A DNA stretch of 64,000 nucleotides from Mycobacterium basiliense (lineage in GTDB: Bacteria; Actinomycetota; Actinomycetes; Mycobacteriales; Mycobacteriaceae): positions 3,596,001 through 3,660,000 of the forward strand of contig NZ_LR130759.1 in NCBI RefSeq assembly GCF_900292015.1. The letters are read 5' to 3'. Below, one piece after another: positions 45,168 through 54,928 of this stretch (its first letter is position 1; each line of letters starts with the position of its first letter). Below the pieces are notes generated by a model. It ran no database searches, was not told the DNA's origin, and worked only from the letters and a program-made list of their open reading frames with translations. Position numbers and translations under genes: made by a program.

Positions 45168-45746
45168 TCATTGCACCCGTTCGCCCCGACCCGTGTACTG
45201 GGCGATGAGCCGGTCAAGCATCCGGGCGGTCCGGTCCATGGGATCGGTGCATTGTGCGGCCAGGCACAGGATAACGGCGCCTTCGATGGCGGCCAGCACG
45301 GTGGTGGCTAGCGATTGGGCATCGTCGATCTCTACCCCATCGGCCCGCAAGCGTTCGGCGAGCATCGTCTGCCATGCGGAAAATGCCTCACCGGCGGCGT
45401 CGGCGGCCGAGGGCGACTGCGTGCGTCCGAGCGCAGCAGCGACGATTGGGCATCCGGCGGTGTAGCCGCTGGAGCGCAGCGAGTCCTTCCAGGACTGCAC
45501 GAACTCCGCCAACAACTCACGCCCATCACCGTCCGGCGCGGTACCGGCCAGCGTCGAATCCAGGTGCCGGCCCGCCGTCCGGGTGGCCTCGGCCATCAAT
45601 TCGGACTTGCCGCCCGGAAAATTGACGTAGACCGACCGACGCGCGGTACCACTGTGTTCGAGCAGTTCGGCCAGGCCGGTGCCGGCCACCCCGTTGCGGC
45701 GCAGCAGTTCGATGGCGCTGTCGATCAGGCGTTCGCGAGCGGTCAT
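45168..45746 (-). CDS. TetR-family regulator divergent from SDR
   Basis: 192 aa from ATG 45746. The HTH is TARERLIDSAIELLRRNGVA, GTGLAELLEHSGTARRSVYV and NFPGGKSELM, with a C-terminal domain containing AGCPIVAAALGRTQSP (the QacR/YxaF-like group). Ten bases beyond the start lies a perfect 17-base inverted repeat shared with the divergent SDR gene, so it very probably represses both. Confidence 0.92.
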   Translation of the reverse strand: MTARERLIDSAIELLRRNGVAGTGLAELLEHSGTARRSVYVNFPGGKSELMAEATRTAGRHLDSTLAGTAPDGDGRELLAEFVQSWKDSLRSSGYTAGCPIVAAALGRTQSPSAADAAGEAFSAWQTMLAERLRADGVEIDDAQSLATTVLAAIEGAVILCLAAQCTDPMDRTARMLDRLIAQYTGRGERVQ

Positions 45747-45755
45747 AGTTTGCAG

Positions 45756-45798
45756 TATACCGATTGGTCTACTACTCTGGGGTAGACCAATCGGTATA
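45756..45798. promoter_or_regulatory. 17-9-17 perfect palindromic operator between TetR and SDR genes
   Basis: Arms TATACCGATTGGTCTAC (45756-45772) and GTAGACCAATCGGTATA (45782-45798) are exact complements. The position between two divergent starts, 10 and 22 bases away, is typical of a TetR operator overlapping both promoters. The ACCGATTGGT / ACCAATCGGT cores resemble operators of the AcrR/YxaF group. Confidence 0.88.
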
Positions 45799-45819
45799 AC
45801 CCAGGGAGAGGCTTCGCCC

Positions 45820-46665
45820 ATGACATCCACACCGCCCGTCGCGCTGATCACCGGAGTGTCCTCTGGTATCGGCGCCGCCATCGCAAGGAAGCTGGTTAAC
45901 GGGGGCTTCCGTGTGTTCGGCACCTCACGCGCACCTCAGCGCCTCTCCCCGATCCCCGGCGTCGAGACCTTGGCGTTGGACGTCACCGACGACACCGCGG
46001 TCCGTGCGGCGGTGGCAGAGGTTATCGACCGGACCGGGCGCATCGACGTCCTGGTCAACAACGCGGGTTTGGGAATCCTGGGCGCCGGCGAGGAAAGCTC
46101 GATCGCGCAGGCCCGTTCGTTATTCGACACCAACTTCTTCGGCGTCCTCCGTCTCACCAATGAGGTGCTACCGCACATGCGCCGCCGTGGCAGCGGGCGC
46201 ATCATCAACATCAGCTCGGTCCTCGGCTTCCTCCCCGCGCCCTATGCGGCCCTGTACTCGGCGTCCAAACACGCCGTGGAGGGCTACACCGAATCGCTGG
46301 ACCACGAACTTCGCGAGTACGGTGTGCGCGCGTCGTTGGTTGAACCCGGTTACACTCGAACGGATTTCGAGGCAAACATGTGGGACGCCGACACACCGCA
46401 GGCGGCCTACGCCGACAACCGTGCGGCCGTCCGAGCCACGGTCGCCGAGAAAATTCGTAGCGCCGAACTGCCCGAAGTCGTCGCCGAAGCCACCTACGCC
46501 GCGGCCACCGATAAGCGCATCAAATTGCGCTACCCCGCCGGCCGCCAGGCGCGGCAACTGACGCTGCTCAAGCGCATCGCGCCAGCCGCCCTGCTGGGCA
46601 GCGGCATCCGCAAGCAAAGCGGACTGAACAGGCAGCGATCGACCCCGGCACTTGCCGGCCGGTGA
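45820..46665 (+). CDS. Short-chain dehydrogenase/reductase (classical SDR)
   Basis: 281 aa. It has TGxxxGIG (LITGVSSGIGAAIARKLVNG), NNAG (VLVNNAGLGIL), catalytic Ser (NISSVLGFLPAPY) and YxxxK (YSASKHAVEGYTESL). The C-terminus is long and basic. It follows the palindromic operator and is 7 bases before a deazaflavin-dependent oxidoreductase gene, so both belong to one TetR-controlled operon. Substrate unknown, probably a lipophilic alcohol or ketone. Confidence 0.93.
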   Translation: MTSTPPVALITGVSSGIGAAIARKLVNGGFRVFGTSRAPQRLSPIPGVETLALDVTDDTAVRAAVAEVIDRTGRIDVLVNNAGLGILGAGEESSIAQARSLFDTNFFGVLRLTNEVLPHMRRRGSGRIINISSVLGFLPAPYAALYSASKHAVEGYTESLDHELREYGVRASLVEPGYTRTDFEANMWDADTPQAAYADNRAAVRATVAEKIRSAELPEVVAEATYAAATDKRIKLRYPAGRQARQLTLLKRIAPAALLGSGIRKQSGLNRQRSTPALAGR

Positions 46666-46672
46666 CATCGCC

Positions 46673-47101
46673 ATGACGAACACCAAAGACCACAAGACGC
46701 TGCGCAAGTTCCGCAGGGAACGTGCGCTGGGCCGCTACCTGCTCAACCCGGCAGTTAAGGCGATGGGCGCACTGGGACTGCGAACCGCGCTGGCTACCGA
46801 GCTGGAGACCATCGGACGCAAGACCGGGCAGGTACGCCGCGTTCCGGTATCCGCGCAATTCGATAGCAAGGGTGCGTGGGTCATCTGCCAGCATGGCACC
46901 CGCTCCGGGTGGGGACGAAACATCGTTGATAACCCGAATATCCGTGTGCGACAGGGCAGTCAGTGGCGCACGGGTGTCGCGGTGTTGCGGCCGGATGACG
47001 ACGTCGTCGCGCGGGGCCGCAAGTTCGGGCGACTGGGAGCCACGGTGGTAAAGGCGCTGGAAACCACACCAGTGTCGGTGCGGATCGACTTCACCGACTG
47101 A
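46673..47101 (+). CDS. Nitroreductase-family deazaflavin (F420)-dependent oxidoreductase (Ddn-like)
   Basis: 142 aa from ATG 46673. The split-beta-barrel signature is clear: LATELETIGRKTGQVRRVPV, AWVICQHGTRSGWGRNIVDN and PNIRVRQGSQWRTGVAV. Ddn-like proteins reduce quinones or nitroimidazoles with F420H2. Co-transcription with the SDR under a TetR repressor suggests an inducible redox detoxification unit. Confidence 0.88.
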   Translation: MTNTKDHKTLRKFRRERALGRYLLNPAVKAMGALGLRTALATELETIGRKTGQVRRVPVSAQFDSKGAWVICQHGTRSGWGRNIVDNPNIRVRQGSQWRTGVAVLRPDDDVVARGRKFGRLGATVVKALETTPVSVRIDFTD

Positions 47102-47136
47102 TCGGGCGCGGGTGGCGCGCAGGCGCCTGGCCCGAT
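47101..47136. terminator. Bidirectional terminator between deazaflavin oxidoreductase and arr
   Basis: Arms ATCGGGC (47101-47107) and GCCCGAT (47130-47136) flank a GC-rich loop. This is the whole space between two convergent stops. Confidence 0.6.
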
Positions 47137-47139
47137 GGC

Positions 47140-47568
47140 CTAGTCGTCAATGACGTCAAGTCCTCGGCGCTCGAGGTCAGCCAAGTTGTCCCGCATGGCG
47201 TGCAGCTGTTCGGCCGAATGGCCCACCCAATCCGTTAGTTCGCCAACGACTCTGACCGGCGCACGGGTGCGGTAGGAGCGTGTCGGATTTCCCGGAAAGC
47301 GTTTGTCCGTCACGTTCGGGTCATCCTCCAGCGGGCCTTCCGGCTGCACGATATAGATGCGGCCCCGGCCTTCTCCTATGGCCAGTTCGGCCCCCCACAC
47401 CGCGGCATCCAATGTTTGGGTCAGGTAAACGTGGTTCGAGACACGGGCGACGCCGTAGTTGGACCGGCGCCCGGGCACCAGCGCGTCACCCACCGATAGA
47501 TCGGCCTTGGTGCCGTGTAGGAACGCACCCGACTCGTGCACTTCAAAAGGTTTCGGCGCGCGAGCCAC
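47140..47568 (-). CDS. arr: Rifamycin ADP-ribosyltransferase (Arr)
   Basis: 142 aa from GTG 47568. It matches Arr of M. smegmatis almost residue for residue in the core: KPFEVHESGAFLHGTKADL, NHVYLTQTLDAAVWGAELA, EDDPNVTDKRFPGNPTRSYR and VGELTDWVGHSAEQL. The catalytic triad His-Tyr-Asp is present at H18, Y48 and D83. The enzyme transfers ADP-ribose from NAD+ to the rifamycin C23 hydroxyl, inactivating the drug. It begins one base after the stop of a quinone-reductase-like gene, so it is transcribed with it. Its presence predicts lowered rifampicin susceptibility, though natural expression may be low. Confidence 0.95.
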   Translation of the reverse strand: MARAPKPFEVHESGAFLHGTKADLSVGDALVPGRRSNYGVARVSNHVYLTQTLDAAVWGAELAIGEGRGRIYIVQPEGPLEDDPNVTDKRFPGNPTRSYRTRAPVRVVGELTDWVGHSAEQLHAMRDNLADLERRGLDVIDD

Positions 47569-47569
47569 G

Positions 47570-48727
47570 CTAGTCCCTATCCGCGGGGGCCGCGTGCGGC
47601 GTCACGAGAAACTTCTCCCCGGTCGCTCGCTTGACGTATTCGGTGAACGCATCGGCTTTGAGCATGCCCGCGAGCGAGACCTCCCGAGTGTAGCGACTGG
47701 CGAACGTCGTGGTGAGCTCGTCGGCGACCCGGGCCCGCAGCCGAGCGAAAGCCTCGGCGCCCGCGCTCTGCAGAAACGGAGTAAGCAGCCACCCGCCGAC
47801 GCCCCAGGCCATCCCGAAGTTCCTTTGCAGCACGGTGGGACTGCCGTCGAGGGCACCGTAGATGTACACCTGCTTGTGCACGCTGGATCCATAGCGGGAG
47901 TACTCCGCCGCCGTCGCGTTGGCCGCCACCTCCATACCGTTGAGGATCTGGCTGGCCAGCGTTCCACCGCCGGTGGCATCGAAGGCAAGCGTCGCGGATG
48001 TGGCTTTGAGAGCCTCGACAAGATCGGCCGAGAACGATGGCGATGCCGAGTTGCAGACATGGACTGCGCCGAGCGATCTGAGCAACCGCTCCTGCGCCGG
48101 CTTGCGGACTATATTGACCAGCGGTATCCCGTCCTTTTGGCAGAGCTTGACCAGCATCTGACCGAGGTTTGATGCTGCGGCGGTGTGCACGAGGGCCGAA
48201 TGCCCTTCGCGGCGCATAGTTTCGATCATTCCCAGCGCCGTCATCGGATTGACGAACGACGATGCGCCGGCCCGTGCCGTCGTCCCCTCAGGCAAGACCA
48301 AACATGCGGCCGCATCGACGGCTCGGTACTGCGCGTACATGGCGCCACCCGCGATCGCCACCGTCTTTCCCATCAGGGCCTGAGCCGCAGCGGATGACCC
48401 CGCGGCCACCACGGTGCCCGCTCCCTCATTGCCCACCGGAAGCGATTTATCGAGTCGCGCCGCCAGTGCGTCTAGAGCCTTCTCTCCCACCGGGGCGGTG
48501 ACCACGGGACGCTCAGCGGCGCCGGCGACCGTGGCAGCAGTCATGTCCGCACCCGCAATCAGAAGACCCAAGTCGGACGGGTTGATCGGCGAGGCTTCCA
48601 CCCGCACCACCACCTCGTGGGCGTTGGGGACAGGCAGGGGAACGTCGTGCAGCGAGAGCTCAAGCGCGCCACCAGACGTCACCAACGAACGCAGCTCGAG
48701 TGCGGTATCAGGCAGATCACCGGTCAT
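47570..48727 (-). CDS. Zinc-independent medium-chain dehydrogenase (quinone oxidoreductase-like)
   Basis: 385 aa. It has an MDR GroES-like domain (VVVRVEASPINPSDLGLLIA) and an NAD(P)-binding half starting ALVHTAAASNLGQMLVKLCQ in place of the usual AAAGGVG. There is no structural-zinc cysteine cluster. A conserved KQVYIYGALDGSP segment and a long C-terminus match the mycobacterial subset that acts on quinones or enones. It is followed immediately by arr. Confidence 0.88.
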   Translation of the reverse strand: MTGDLPDTALELRSLVTSGGALELSLHDVPLPVPNAHEVVVRVEASPINPSDLGLLIAGADMTAATVAGAAERPVVTAPVGEKALDALAARLDKSLPVGNEGAGTVVAAGSSAAAQALMGKTVAIAGGAMYAQYRAVDAAACLVLPEGTTARAGASSFVNPMTALGMIETMRREGHSALVHTAAASNLGQMLVKLCQKDGIPLVNIVRKPAQERLLRSLGAVHVCNSASPSFSADLVEALKATSATLAFDATGGGTLASQILNGMEVAANATAAEYSRYGSSVHKQVYIYGALDGSPTVLQRNFGMAWGVGGWLLTPFLQSAGAEAFARLRARVADELTTTFASRYTREVSLAGMLKADAFTEYVKRATGEKFLVTPHAAPADRD

Positions 48728-48787
48728 GAGGGTGGTACTCCGTTCCTATCCGAGTTGCGATCCGACGAACGCTCAGCACCTATGAAC

Positions 48788-50353
48788 TCACGACGCCCGC
48801 CGAAATCTTCCCGAATGCTCGGCCACACCGCGGGCCTCTGCCGCCGTGAACCCGACCATGAACAACGCGGCGGCGATACCGAACACTGCGACCAGCGTGG
48901 GCAGCCACATCGTCTGCGCTGTCGCCGTGGAGAACGGCGCACGCAGATATTCCGGCAATAGCACGGCAGCGCCGGTACGGCCCGGTGCGGCCGTTGGCAA
49001 GACACCGCCCGGCAGCGTCGGCATCTCGGTGCTAATCCGCCATGTCATCAACGCCGCCATGCTGGCGCTGCCCAGGACAGCGCCCAGTTGTCTACTCGCC
49101 TCATAGACCCCCGAGCTTGCTCCTGCCAGCTCCGCCGGCAGTTTGCGGGTCGCAGTGGCCGCCAGCGGGGACCAGACGAACGCCACGCCGACCCCCATGA
49201 AGATAAACGGCGCCATCAGCCGCCACATCGGTGTCGTGGAGGACATCTCGATCGAAAGCCACATCAGTCCGATCGCCAGCATCGAAAAACCGGATCCGAT
49301 CACCGGCCGCGGTCGGGACCGATCGATGATCTTTCCGACCATCGGGGCCAGCAAGGCACTGACGAGCGCCATCGATGCCGTCAGCATCGCCGCGCGGATC
49401 GGTGACAGGCCACACACCGCCTGCGCGTAGAACATCACCGGCAGCGTCATCGCCGTCATCGTGAACGTAATCGCCGCCACCCCAAGGGTGGACATGGTGA
49501 AATCCCGATCCCCGAAGACTCGCAGCGGGACCAGCGGCTCGCGGGCGTTGATCGACTGCCAGTAGACGAACGCCGACATGAGACCAACCCCGGCGACGAT
49601 CACCACCCAGATCCACGGCTGCCAGCCGGCCGGCTGGCCCTGCTGCAGTCCGAAGACGATCAGGAATATGCCCATTGCGGACAAGCTGACACCGACCAAG
49701 TCGAACCGGTGGCGCTGGGTCGGCATGACCGGGATCAACCAGACCGCCAGCGCCAGGCCGACGATGCCGATGGGGACATTGATGAAGAAGATCCACTCCC
49801 AACCCAGCGCGTAGACCAGCACGCCGCTGGCCAGCGGCCCGATCAAGTTGGCGAACCCGGCCGTAACTCCCCACAGGCTCATCGCCGCACCGCGATGCTG
49901 CGGCGGACAAAGATGGGTGACCGTCGACAATATCTGCGGCGCGAGCAGTGCGGCACCGATGCCTTGTACCGCGCGAGCCGCGATCAGCATGCCGACACTG
50001 CCGGAGAGACCACACCACGCCGACGCGGCGGTAAACACGCTGAGGCCGAACACAAACACGTTCTTTTGGCCAAACCGGTCACCGAGCCGTCCAGCGACCA
50101 ACAGCGGCACCGCGAACGCCAGCAGGTAGGCGCTGGTCACCCAGATGACCATGTCGTAGCTGGTATTCAGCGCGGCCATGATGGTTGGGGTAGCCACCGC
50201 GACGATCGTGGCGTCGACCAGGATCATGAAGCGGCCGACCAGCATGACACCCAAGATCGCCCACAGTTCCCGAAAATCCGTGCGACTGCCAAGGTTCCAC
50301 GACGTCGCCGGTGTGACGCGTCGTTTCCCCCTGCCCAACCGCGTCATCGCCAT
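48788..50353 (-). CDS. MFS drug efflux transporter, DHA2 family
   Basis: 521 aa from ATG 50353 (an upstream start at 50413 is possible). It has 14 helices with [56 protein letters not shown] and [20 protein letters not shown], the DHA2 motifs. It sits 60 bases upstream of the quinone reductase-arr pair on the same strand, so pump, reductase and Arr could form a xenobiotic-resistance operon. Confidence 0.92.
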   Translation of the reverse strand: MAMTRLGRGKRRVTPATSWNLGSRTDFRELWAILGVMLVGRFMILVDATIVAVATPTIMAALNTSYDMVIWVTSAYLLAFAVPLLVAGRLGDRFGQKNVFVFGLSVFTAASAWCGLSGSVGMLIAARAVQGIGAALLAPQILSTVTHLCPPQHRGAAMSLWGVTAGFANLIGPLASGVLVYALGWEWIFFINVPIGIVGLALAVWLIPVMPTQRHRFDLVGVSLSAMGIFLIVFGLQQGQPAGWQPWIWVVIVAGVGLMSAFVYWQSINAREPLVPLRVFGDRDFTMSTLGVAAITFTMTAMTLPVMFYAQAVCGLSPIRAAMLTASMALVSALLAPMVGKIIDRSRPRPVIGSGFSMLAIGLMWLSIEMSSTTPMWRLMAPFIFMGVGVAFVWSPLAATATRKLPAELAGASSGVYEASRQLGAVLGSASMAALMTWRISTEMPTLPGGVLPTAAPGRTGAAVLLPEYLRAPFSTATAQTMWLPTLVAVFGIAAALFMVGFTAAEARGVAEHSGRFRRAS

Positions 50354-50860
50354 GACCGTCCACCCATTTCGTGTCGCCGCCCGAAATCGTGGCAGCACGT
50401 CGCCTACGGCCACGGCTGGAAACTGGCGCCGTGTCCGTTTCGCACAAACATGCTCCGCGCTATAGACGATAAACAGCCGGATGAATCGCAGTCCAGCAAA
50501 AGCGGCGGCAATCGTTGAGTGCGTGCTCGCTTGGCTTGCATGGCGAAATGTATTGCGCGAAGGACCAAGCGGCGATGGCAGGTTGTGTTCGAACGCGGGG
50601 TTGATTTATCCGGGAGCCGCGATATTAGACGGTTTGCCGGTGCACTCGGCCCCGACTGCGGTCGCGGTGAACCAATAGGACGGTAAACATCGGGTGAACC
50701 GACCCGATCGAAACCCGGCAATGTTGTCAACCTAGATTGACAGGTAAAGCCAAGCTGCCATTCAGATGCGTTCCAGGCGACACCGGTAACTTTCGGTAAC
50801 TAGGGGCGAGAGAACACTGTCGAACTCGGCGATCTATCCACTTTTGCGACGCCGAGAAGC
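50354..50860. other. Intergenic region without recognised gene
   Basis: 507 bases separating divergent genes. It contains their promoters; no gene, RNA or clear repeat was seen. Confidence 0.5.
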
Positions 50861-51529
50861 GTGAGGAGTTTCCTAATTACTATCACTTACAGTCCCCCTC
50901 AATTGACCAGTCCCACCGAGCGAATCCCGCGATTGCGAGACCTCGGCTTATTTTTGCGCTGCGCGCTGACTTCCCCTGGCAGAACCGGCGCCGTGCTGCC
51001 GTCGTCGCGCGCGTTGGCGCGCTCGATGACCAGCGTGCTTTCCGAATTCAGCGACCCCAACGTCCTCGAACTGGGCCCCGGCACCGGGCCGATGACGCAC
51101 TACATTCAACGGCGGCTGGCTGGGGCAGGTCGCCACGTCGCTGTGGAACTCAACCCGGCGTTCGCCCAACGGCTGGCCGAGCGCTACCCACGGGTGGACG
51201 TCGTCTGCGACACCGCAGCAGCACTCCCCCGCATACTCGAAGCTCGTGGGATGTACCACGTCGACGCCGTCATCACGAGCTTGCCTTTCTCCCTTATCCC
51301 AGACGATGTCCAGACCGACATCATGGACGGCATAACCAGCCTGATAAATCCCGAATGTGGGGTGTTCACCACAATCAACTACGTGGGTGCGTTTAGCACG
51401 CCACGGGCGCGACGCTTCCGGGCACTATTACGCGAACGGTTCGACCAACTTGTCGTCAGCCGCCCAGTGCTCGGTAATATGCCACCCGCTTACATCCTGA
51501 CCGCCCGACGAGCTCACCTGGCCCGCTGA
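50861..51529 (+). CDS. Class I SAM-dependent methyltransferase (phospholipid/rRNA-adenine type)
   Basis: 222 aa if GTG 50861 starts it. The true start is unclear: a GAGGAG lies inside that start region (50863-50868), pointing to initiation at ATT 50876 or TTG 50903. The SAM fold shows NVLELGPGTGPMTHYIQRRL (motif I), VAVELNPAFAQRLAERYPRV (motif II) and VDAVITSLPFSLIPDD (motif IV, SLPF). The SLPF form and the LGPGTGxMT core resemble phosphatidylethanolamine N-methyltransferase and KsgA-like families. Substrate not determined. Confidence 0.87.
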   Translation: MRSFLITITYSPPQLTSPTERIPRLRDLGLFLRCALTSPGRTGAVLPSSRALARSMTSVLSEFSDPNVLELGPGTGPMTHYIQRRLAGAGRHVAVELNPAFAQRLAERYPRVDVVCDTAAALPRILEARGMYHVDAVITSLPFSLIPDDVQTDIMDGITSLINPECGVFTTINYVGAFSTPRARRFRALLRERFDQLVVSRPVLGNMPPAYILTARRAHLAR

Positions 51530-51608
51530 CACTGCGGTAATCTCACGCGGTCACAGCCGCGAAGCCCATTCATCCGCGGACGATTTGCGGCGGCCGGCGG
51601 CTTTCGCC

Positions 51609-53168
51609 TTAGCAGGGACCGCTGGGAATCCCACGGGCGGGTGAGGTTTCCTGACTGGGCATTACCTGCGGGAAAGGCACCCGATAGGGAGGAGTTACCT
51701 TCGCAAAAGTCGCTACCGTGTCGGGAACGCATTGGACCTGTTGCGGCACCGCCTTAAATGCGGGGTGGTCCAAGTAAGGCGCCGACGGGTTAGGCGGGAC
51801 GGCGAAATTGAATGTCGACGTCATATCGCCGGTGACACTTCTTCGCCAGGTGGTCAGGTTCGGCACCGGCACACCGAACCGTTGCTCGAGCAACCGCAGC
51901 TGCGAGGTGTGATCGAAGGTGTCATGCACCATCATCGGGCCACGGCTATAGGGCGAGATGACCAGACAGGGCACGCGATAGCCCAGACCGATCGGCCCAC
52001 GGATGCCGCCGGAACCGGTGACCGCGTCGATGTCGGGCACCGTAATCCATTCGCCGGGAGTTCCCGGGGGCGCGGTGGTCGGTGTGACGTGATCGAAGAA
52101 CCCCCCGTTTTCGTCAAAGCTGACGATCAGCGCGGTCTTTTCCCACACCTGGGGATTGGACAGCAAGATACGGAGGATGTTCACGATCGCTGTGCCCCCG
52201 ACGGCCGGCGCGACCGGTACGCCGGGGTGCTCGGACACCTGGAACCCGGGCAGCACCCAGGAAACCTGGGGCAGCCTGTTGGACGCGACGTCGGCGATGA
52301 AGTCCAAAGGATAGGTCGGGGCGATGCCGTAGCGGGCGATGTTCGAGCGCGGATCCCGGGCCTGTACGAAGTCGTTGAGCATGCCGTCGTAGCCGATGAC
52401 GGTGTTGTTGAGCGCCCCAAGAAGCTTGTTCTGGTACACCTTCCAGCTAATGCCGGCGTCGCTGAGATTGTCTGGCATGGTGCGCCAACTGAACCGACCT
52501 TGCGGTTGGATGTTGGGGTCTACCAGCAGCGGACCCCCCTGCTCGCCGTTGGGATCGATCCAGGCGCTCATCCAGTACAGCCGGTTGGGCGAGGTACCAC
52601 CGATCAACGAACAGTGGTAGCCATCGCAGATAGTGAAGGTATCCGCCAGCAGATAATGGATCGGTTGATCTTGGCGGGTGTAATAACCCATCGTCACTGG
52701 GACGTTGCCCGGCAGCGTTTGCGCTTGAGCCTGCGCGCCCAACCAATTGTCGTTGGCACCGTTGTTGAACGCCCGGTGCATGTCGATCCATTGGTGGCCA
52801 GGGTCGTTGACGCACGCGCCGTTGAGCAACGGGCCCCTGGTGGTATCGAAACGGAACGGGATCGTAGTGCCGGCGGGGTCAATCGACTGTGTCTGAGGGT
52901 TCCAACCCTTTTGTTGGAACGCCGGTGAGGCCGTGTTGAATCCATTGACGCCCGACAGCGTGCCGAAGTAGTGATCGAATGACCGGTTCTCCTGGAGCAT
53001 GAAGACGAAATGCTCGATGTCGGTGAGATGGCCGGAGCAGGGCCCGGCACCGTAGGCCTTCTCGATTACCGGTCCCGCCAAAGACATCAACGCGCCGGCG
53101 CTGCTCGCGGCCGCCATTTTGGCCATGAACTCTCGCCGCGACATCCCGTCGACTGGGTGTTTGCCCAC
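51609..53168 (-). CDS. Phospholipase C, phosphocholine-specific type (PlcA/B-like)
   Basis: 519 aa from GTG 53168, chosen because AGGAAGG lies upstream and the start VGKHPVDGM then matches M. tuberculosis PlcA (520 aa). A twin-arginine signal ([20 protein letters not shown]) directs Tat export. Catalytic blocks include [20 protein letters not shown], the NRSFDHYFG motif with the nucleophile region, [13 protein letters not shown], and [20 protein letters not shown]. It hydrolyses phosphatidylcholine and sphingomyelin at the cell surface and contributes to phagosome damage in pathogenic mycobacteria. It is monocistronic here, whereas M. tuberculosis carries plcABC in tandem. Confidence 0.95.
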   Translation of the reverse strand: MGKHPVDGMSRREFMAKMAAASSAGALMSLAGPVIEKAYGAGPCSGHLTDIEHFVFMLQENRSFDHYFGTLSGVNGFNTASPAFQQKGWNPQTQSIDPAGTTIPFRFDTTRGPLLNGACVNDPGHQWIDMHRAFNNGANDNWLGAQAQAQTLPGNVPVTMGYYTRQDQPIHYLLADTFTICDGYHCSLIGGTSPNRLYWMSAWIDPNGEQGGPLLVDPNIQPQGRFSWRTMPDNLSDAGISWKVYQNKLLGALNNTVIGYDGMLNDFVQARDPRSNIARYGIAPTYPLDFIADVASNRLPQVSWVLPGFQVSEHPGVPVAPAVGGTAIVNILRILLSNPQVWEKTALIVSFDENGGFFDHVTPTTAPPGTPGEWITVPDIDAVTGSGGIRGPIGLGYRVPCLVISPYSRGPMMVHDTFDHTSQLRLLEQRFGVPVPNLTTWRRSVTGDMTSTFNFAVPPNPSAPYLDHPAFKAVPQQVQCVPDTVATFAKVTPPYRVPFPQVMPSQETSPARGIPSGPC

Positions 53169-53956
53169 CACCTTGAACCTTCCTGCGGACACTGCGGTTC
53201 ACGGTATATTTGCGGTGGTGATTGGCCTCCAAACGGAGGCGGTGTGTCGTCTGCCAATTTTCGCGTTGTTCGCCAACGGCAGCGCGCCGGGGTTCACAAC
53301 GGGCTGCCTTTCGGAGTCGCTGGCAAACCCCTCATAGGTGGTCGCGCGTCGGCCGCCGGCCGATGTCCGCGCGTTGTGTCGCCACAGCGGAGCCGGGCTC
53401 GGCGCGGTTCGGAGTCGTGTACCTGACCGCGCCCACCAGACCCCTGCAGCGCACCGGACACCTGCTGCCAAACAGCCCAGCATCCACGGGTGCGTCCACC
53501 GAAACGGTGTGGATGCCGGACGGTGAGTCGAGGGCCGGCGGGCGCTAGCCGGGTCACTCAACCAAGTGGAATCAGCGCAGACCGCCACGATGTCGACTAA
53601 CGCGCCGCCGCGGCCGGTTTGTAAACGCCACGGCGTGCCAGGCTTGGCCGGGCGACCACCCGGTGGCAGCAGCGGAGCAAATTCCTGCTCGGACGACGTC
53701 AGGTGCGACCCACACGGGCCCCGACACCGAGTGCGCCAGGGCGTTCGGTGTCCCGGTGACGGATGCCGACGGTGGCGGCTGAACATTGCCTGGCAAATAA
53801 CCGAAACTTCCCGATCGCCATTGACACGGGCCTTCCCGAATGTTACAGCAATGTTACGACGATGTTAGCCGGAGGAGTCTATGCAGACAGCCACACTGAG
53901 TTCGATCATCACGCAAATCCGAGAGTCAACGGCCCAACAGAACGGAAACCACTGCC
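53169..53956. other. Intergenic region; promoter for DUF732 gene near its right end
   Basis: No supported gene occurs in this 788-base stretch. A possible promoter lies at 53821-53860: TTGACA at 53821 followed by TGTTAC repeats (TGTTACAGCAATGTTACGAC) in the -10 area. GGAGGAG at 53871-53877 precedes ATG 53881, which opens a 69-codon frame that overlaps the DUF732 gene start. That frame becomes Arg/His-rich and is probably not a gene. Confidence 0.5.
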
Positions 53957-54928
53957 ATGCTCACCGGCACCGCTACACGCGCGGGCGCCGTCATTACCGC
54001 CACCGTGATACTCATCGGCGCCGCGATCCTGCGCGGCAGCTCAGCAGCGGCCGACCCGAACCAGGACGACCAGTTTCTGGCCGCACTTGATCAACACGGC
54101 ATCCCCGCCCTGGAGAACGCACCAAGCCTCATTGCCACAGCCCACGAGGTTTGTCGCAAACTCGACGGCGGCGTACCGGCGGATCGAGTAGTCGAGTCGA
54201 TGACGAACTTTGCCGTCAACAGCGACTCGAACCTGAACCGATTCCCTCGCGACCGCCTCACCCGCACCTTCACCCGCTTCGTCGCCGCGGCCGTACAGGC
54301 CTACTGCCCTGCAAACCAGAACAAGTTAATTTCCTTCCGAGGCGCCCCCGCGCCGGAACCAACCGAACCCCGAGCCCGAATCGCGGCCTCCCCGCAGACC
54401 GCAGCTACTTCGGGAAGCGATGTGCCGGCGGGCCTGTTTGCGCCGGACATGACCAACACACCGACCGCATGGCAGCAGCCCACACCCACCGTCGGCGTCT
54501 TCGTCGGAATCTACGATTGGGGACAGCGGCCGGGCTGCACCGCACATGGCACTGTTGTCGCCCCGCCGATCCAAACCGTTCCCGCCGGAGAGACCATCGC
54601 GCCCAAGCCACCCCAGTTCACGGGGCCGCCGCCGCCACCGGCAAACATCCTCATACCACCACAGGCGCCGAAGCCCCCGCCGCCACGCCAGCAGCCGCCT
54701 TCACCTCAGCAGCTGCCCCCTGCGCCGCCGGAGCTGCCGCCGCAGGCGCCGCCCCCACCGCAGCAGATGGAACCGGAGCCTCCCGCTGTCGGTCCGCAGC
54801 CTGGCGGTGCCGCCGGCGGTGCTGGCGGCAGTGCTGGTAGCAGCGGTGGGGGTGGTGGCAGCGGCCCGGCAGAGCCCACACCGCCGCCCGCCCCCATGCC
54901 GCCAGGCGTTATCCGGATCGCACCGTAG
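53957..54928 (+). CDS. Secreted DUF732 protein with long proline-rich tail
   Basis: 323 aa. The signal peptide is TRAGAVITATVILIGAAILR, cleaved near SSAAADPNQ. The DUF732 domain (~32-120) has DDQFLAALDQHGIPALENAP, two cysteines (HEVCRKL, QAYCPAN) and a helical ending. Residues 120-323 are a Pro/Gln/Ala-rich linker (PPPPPANILIPPQAPKPPPP, QQPPSPQQLPP), a Gly/Ser-rich run and a final IRIAP. Mycobacterial DUF732 proteins are small exported proteins of unknown function. The tail is unusually long and may span the cell wall. Confidence 0.87.
   Translation: MLTGTATRAGAVITATVILIGAAILRGSSAAADPNQDDQFLAALDQHGIPALENAPSLIATAHEVCRKLDGGVPADRVVESMTNFAVNSDSNLNRFPRDRLTRTFTRFVAAAVQAYCPANQNKLISFRGAPAPEPTEPRARIAASPQTAATSGSDVPAGLFAPDMTNTPTAWQQPTPTVGVFVGIYDWGQRPGCTAHGTVVAPPIQTVPAGETIAPKPPQFTGPPPPPANILIPPQAPKPPPPRQQPPSPQQLPPAPPELPPQAPPPPQQMEPEPPAVGPQPGGAAGGAGGSAGSSGGGGGSGPAEPTPPPAPMPPGVIRIAP

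Noticed and set aside
53199..53786. 195-residue minus frame, briefly considered as a transposase N-terminus
   Set aside because: LLPPGG-like words only; no HTH or DDE residues and no inverted repeats.
53881..54090. 69-codon frame with good RBS as a real gene
   Set aside because: After ~22 codons it is the Arg/His-rich shadow of the DUF732 gene; kept only as a leader observation.
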